A stretch of DNA of 24,908 nucleotides from JAGVUD01 sp052033935 (GTDB lineage: Bacteria > Armatimonadota > UBA5829 > DSUL01). Below are positions 22,583 to 24,908 of this stretch, piece by piece; the first letter of the stretch is position 1; each line of letters starts with the position of its first letter. The notes beneath the pieces are model-generated. The model was not told the origin of the DNA. It searched no databases and saw only the letters and a program-made list of their open reading frames with translations. The translations under genes were made by a program, and so were the position numbers. The stretch is taken from NCBI GenBank assembly GCA_052033935.1, contig JBPOJE010000116.1:1-24908 (forward strand), given 5' to 3'.

Positions 22583-24535
22583 TTGCCCAGCCCGGACGAT
22601 AAAACACCTTTCAGAGGCGTAAGTTGGCGCGCCATCACCATTGCCCTCATTCTCATCTGGCCGAACGCCTGGTGGATTTACATGATGGAGATTGTCCGGT
22701 ACGCCGGGCATCCTACCACCATCTCTCTTTTCTTTAACTCCATCCTTGTCCTGCTTGCGCTCGTCGGACTGAACGGCATTCTCCGCAGAGTGGCACCGCG
22801 CCACGTCTTCAGCCAGTCCGAGCTCCTGACCATCTACATAATGCTGAACATCGGGAGCGCTCTGGTCAGCCACGACTTCATTCAGGTACTCGTGCCCCAG
22901 TTGACCCACCCGTTCTGGTTCGCGAACAACACGAACGAGTGGGCCAAGATCATACACCCGCACCTGAAGCCCTGGCTCACCGTCCGGAACCAGGGCACAC
23001 TGGAGAGCTTCTACAGCGGCAACGACAGCTTCCTCGCTTGGTACAACCTGAAACACTGGGTTGTGCCGCTCGCCTGCTGGACCGCATTCATTCTCGTGAT
23101 GGCGCTCTCGATGCTGTGTCTGGTGATGCTGCTTCGCAAGCAGTGGACAGAGCGCGAGAGGCTGGCCTATCCGCTCGTGCAGCTTCCGCTGGACATGACG
23201 GCGGAGAACGCGCCACTCTTCCGCAACCGCTACATGTGGATCGGCTTTGCCCTGGCGGCAAGCATTGACGTCTGGAACGGCTTTGCCTTTCTGTACCCGC
23301 AGCTTCCGCTGCTGCCGATCAAGAAGATAGACCTCGGCCCCACGTTCACGACACGGCCGTGGAACGCCGTCGGCTGGCTGCCGATCTGCTTCTACCCGTT
23401 CGTCATCGGCCTGGGGATCCTGTTGCCGCTCGATCTGTCGTTCTCCTGCTGGTTCTTCTTCATCATGTGGAAGCTGCAGAGGGTCATCTCGGCGAACTAT
23501 GCCTGGGACGGGCTCATTCAGGGGTTCCCGTTTGTCGCCGAGCAGTCGTTCGGGGCCTACATGGGCATTGCCGTGTTCGCCCTCTGGGCCAGCCGCAAGC
23601 ATTTTGCGCTGCTGCTGCGCGGGTTGTTCGACTGGAAGAGAGACCTCGAGGACCAGAACGAGCCCATCCCGTACCGTCTGGCCTCCATCGGTTTTCTGGG
23701 CGGAACGGCGCTGATGATTCTTTTCGCGATTCTGGCCGGAATGAGCGTGCCTATTGCGTTCGCGTTCTTCGGTATCTACTGGCTGCTCGCGCTCGCAATC
23801 ACCCGTATGCGGGCGGAGCTCGGGCCACCCGCGCACGATCTACACGACGCGGGGCCGGACCGGATTATTGTCAACGTGCTTGGGCCGCAGAACCTGAGCG
23901 ACCAAAACCTGACCTCGCTCAGTTCGTTCTTCTGGTTCAACAGGGCGTACCGGTCTCATCCCATGCCGTTCCAGCTTGAGGGGTACAAGATCGCCGAACG
24001 CGCGCGCATGCACTACAGGAGGCTCGGACTCGCGATATGCCTGGCGGTGCTGATTGGCATCCCGGCCGCCTTCTACGCGGTGCTGTCGCTCACGTACAAG
24101 TACGGCGCCGCAACGAACATGGCCCCGCCGGATGTGCCGCTCATCTTCGGAGGCGAGCCTTACAACCGCCTGACGGGCTGGATCAAGACCCCGCCGCTGC
24201 CGATGACGGCAATCTACACGCGCTGGGCAATCGGCGTTGGCTTCGGCCTCACCATACTCCTGAACACACTCAGGATGCGTTTCCCGTGGTTCCCCTTCCA
24301 CCCCGTCGGCTACGCCGTATCCAGCACGTGGTCCATGAACCTGCTCTGGTTGCCGCTCCTGCTTGCGTGGTCCATCAAAGCGCTGATGTTGAGGTACGGC
24401 GGGCTGCAGCTCTACCGCAAGGCGCTGCCGTTCTTTATGGGGCTGGTGCTCGGAGAGTGCGTTGTGGGCGGAGGTTGGACGATTATCGGTATCGCGCTCA
24501 ACATTCCCACCTACGCCTTCTGGCCCTGGCCCTAG
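22583..24535 (+). CDS. Polytopic membrane protein, DUF6784/DUF6785-like
   Basis: 650 residues with roughly 12-14 hydrophobic segments spread across the length. Segments include the N-terminal RAITIALILIWPNAWW, a SQSELLTIYIMLNIGS motif, a WFFFIMWKLQRVI segment, a conserved MRAELGPPAHDL loop in the middle, and a C-terminal PVGYAVSSTWSMNLLW. This pattern is what I recall of the paired DUF6785 (N-terminal) and DUF6784 (C-terminal) families, seen mainly in Armatimonadota and Planctomycetes and weakly reminiscent of OPT-type transporters. No substrate is known. The start is TTG at 22583; AAAGGA lies 12 bases upstream, rather far, and an ATG at 22573 in another frame ends after 9 codons. No in-frame ATG precedes the first membrane helix. 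Remnants of an IS3 element begin directly after the stop. Confidence 0.82.
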   Translation: MPSPDDKTPFRGVSWRAITIALILIWPNAWWIYMMEIVRYAGHPTTISLFFNSILVLLALVGLNGILRRVAPRHVFSQSELLTIYIMLNIGSALVSHDFIQVLVPQLTHPFWFANNTNEWAKIIHPHLKPWLTVRNQGTLESFYSGNDSFLAWYNLKHWVVPLACWTAFILVMALSMLCLVMLLRKQWTERERLAYPLVQLPLDMTAENAPLFRNRYMWIGFALAASIDVWNGFAFLYPQLPLLPIKKIDLGPTFTTRPWNAVGWLPICFYPFVIGLGILLPLDLSFSCWFFFIMWKLQRVISANYAWDGLIQGFPFVAEQSFGAYMGIAVFALWASRKHFALLLRGLFDWKRDLEDQNEPIPYRLASIGFLGGTALMILFAILAGMSVPIAFAFFGIYWLLALAITRMRAELGPPAHDLHDAGPDRIIVNVLGPQNLSDQNLTSLSSFFWFNRAYRSHPMPFQLEGYKIAERARMHYRRLGLAICLAVLIGIPAAFYAVLSLTYKYGAATNMAPPDVPLIFGGEPYNRLTGWIKTPPLPMTAIYTRWAIGVGFGLTILLNTLRMRFPWFPFHPVGYAVSSTWSMNLLWLPLLLAWSIKALMLRYGGLQLYRKALPFFMGLVLGECVVGGGWTIIGIALNIPTYAFWPWP

Positions 24536-24541
24536 GAGTCT

Positions 24542-24714
24542 GTCCGAGTATTCCGTCGGGGCTGGATGAAGAAGCGCCGGGAGCAAACCCGGCAGGGTGT
24601 TGCGCCGCGGCGGGAGACGCTTGAGGGGGAGATCGCCAGGAGGTGTCCGTTCTGCATCAGGAGTGCGAGATCCTAAAAGAAGCGGCGGCGTAATTCGCGA
24701 AGGAGCAGCTGTGA
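24542..24714 (+). pseudogene. IS3-family transposase OrfA remnant (frameshifted, N-terminus lost)
   Basis: The first part (24542-~24640) reads ESVRVFRRGWMKK...RRETLEGEIAR in one frame. The conserved OrfA end HQECEILKEAAA is in the next frame (24655-24690), implying a one-base deletion (or two-base insertion) between about 24623 and 24652. In that second frame TAA (24691-24693) replaces the Tyr codon of the usual AAAYFAKE ending; FAKEQL then runs to a TGA at 24712-24714. The DNA-binding N-terminus is absent. OrfA is therefore not functional as it stands. Confidence 0.75.
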
Positions 24715-24908
24715 GGTACGCCCTTGTCGCTGCTCACCGGGAGGCGTACTCCGTTTGTCTTCTGTGCCGTGTGGTTGGTGTATCGCGGAGCGGTTACTTC
24801 GCGTGGCGGTCGCGTTCAGAGAGCCGCCGTTCGCGGGAGAACCGTTATCTTCTTGGTCGGATCCCGTCCGCGTATGAGGCGAGCCGGCGGACGTATGGCA
24901 GCCCTCGG
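24711..24908 (+). CDS. IS3-family transposase OrfB, 5' part (cut by window end)
   Basis: The GTG at 24711 overlaps the orfA TGA and has AGGAG 5 bases upstream. The 66 visible codons read VRYALVAAHREAYSVCLLCRVVGVSRSGYFAWRS... and end in RRTYGSPR at the window edge, the typical N-terminal region of IS3-group OrfB (the HTH_21-like region before the DDE integrase core). The catalytic DDE domain lies beyond the window. In-frame reading is intact so far. In IS3 elements OrfB is usually made as an OrfAB fusion by -1 frameshifting; here an AAAAG at 24675-24679 could serve. Confidence 0.88.
   Translation, partial: MRYALVAAHREAYSVCLLCRVVGVSRSGYFAWRSRSESRRSRENRYLLGRIPSAYEASRRTYGSPR

Larger units (their letters stand above)
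24536..24908 (+). mobile_element. IS3-family insertion sequence, decayed at its left side, cut by the window end
   Basis: Everything after the DUF6785-like stop resembles an IS3-family transposase pair: a broken orfA followed by an overlapping orfB. No terminal inverted repeat was recognised at the left edge, and the start of orfA (helix-turn-helix part) is missing, so only an internal fragment remains here. Confidence 0.8.

Noticed and set aside
22547..23836. Minus-strand frame of 429 codons opposite the membrane protein
   Set aside because: Gln/Glu/Arg-rich composition is the complement of hydrophobic codons in the real membrane gene.
1..24908. CRISPR arrays, tRNA/rRNA genes, replication origin
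   Set aside because: No regularly spaced repeats, cloverleaf-like sequences or DnaA-box clusters were noticed on reading either strand, although a covariance-model search was not possible.

Overview
The window is GC-rich bacterial chromosomal DNA. Gene content points to a poorly characterised bacterial phylum, with Armatimonadota-like lineages my best guess. Supporting this are a PEP-CTERM protein, a DUF6784/DUF6785-type polytopic membrane protein, large secreted proteins ending in tandem OB-like modules, GHL10-like and clan-D-like glycosidases, and an archaeal-style NurA-HerA-Mre11-Rad50 cluster beside ordinary bacterial housekeeping genes (mnmG, eno, an FtsB/DivIC-like gene). The phylum is an inference from family recognition, not from a marker tree.

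Layout. (1) 1-1047 (+) is the 3' part of a large surface or secreted protein, closed by a strong hairpin terminator (1077-1114). (2) 1134-8898 (-) is a compact five-gene run transcribed nurA > herA > mre11/sbcD > rad50/sbcC > polyprenyl diphosphate synthase. Junctions are a 4-nt ATGA overlap, a 3-nt gap, a 4-nt GTGA overlap and a 42-nt gap. This is the most notable system here: a complete DNA double-strand-end resection set in one bacterial transcription unit, with a HerA that has a non-classical P-loop. (3) 9040-12326 (-) is a secreted GHL10-like glycosidase followed by glycerate kinase. (4) 12692-13429 (+) is a short PEP-CTERM-tagged exported protein. (5) 13578-15861 (-) is DUF1232 protein > mnmG. 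(6) 16131-17351 (+) is a divergent PRPP-synthetase-like protein, convergent with (7) an MFS exporter (17359-18639, -). (8) 18704-20651 (-) is eno followed by an FtsB/DivIC-like septum protein. (9) 20744-22480 (-) is a cytoplasmic clan-D-like glycosidase, divergent from (10) a DUF6785-like membrane protein (22583-24535, +). (11) 24536-24908 is a decayed IS3-family orfA followed by the 5' end of orfB, running off the window.

Genes working together: the resection operon would load and process DNA ends (Mre11-Rad50 opening ends, HerA-NurA degrading the 5' strand). The sugar-related genes (two glycosidases, glycerate kinase, membrane protein) suggest a saccharolytic heterotroph, and the remaining genes are housekeeping. 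No tRNA, rRNA, CRISPR array or replication origin was seen.
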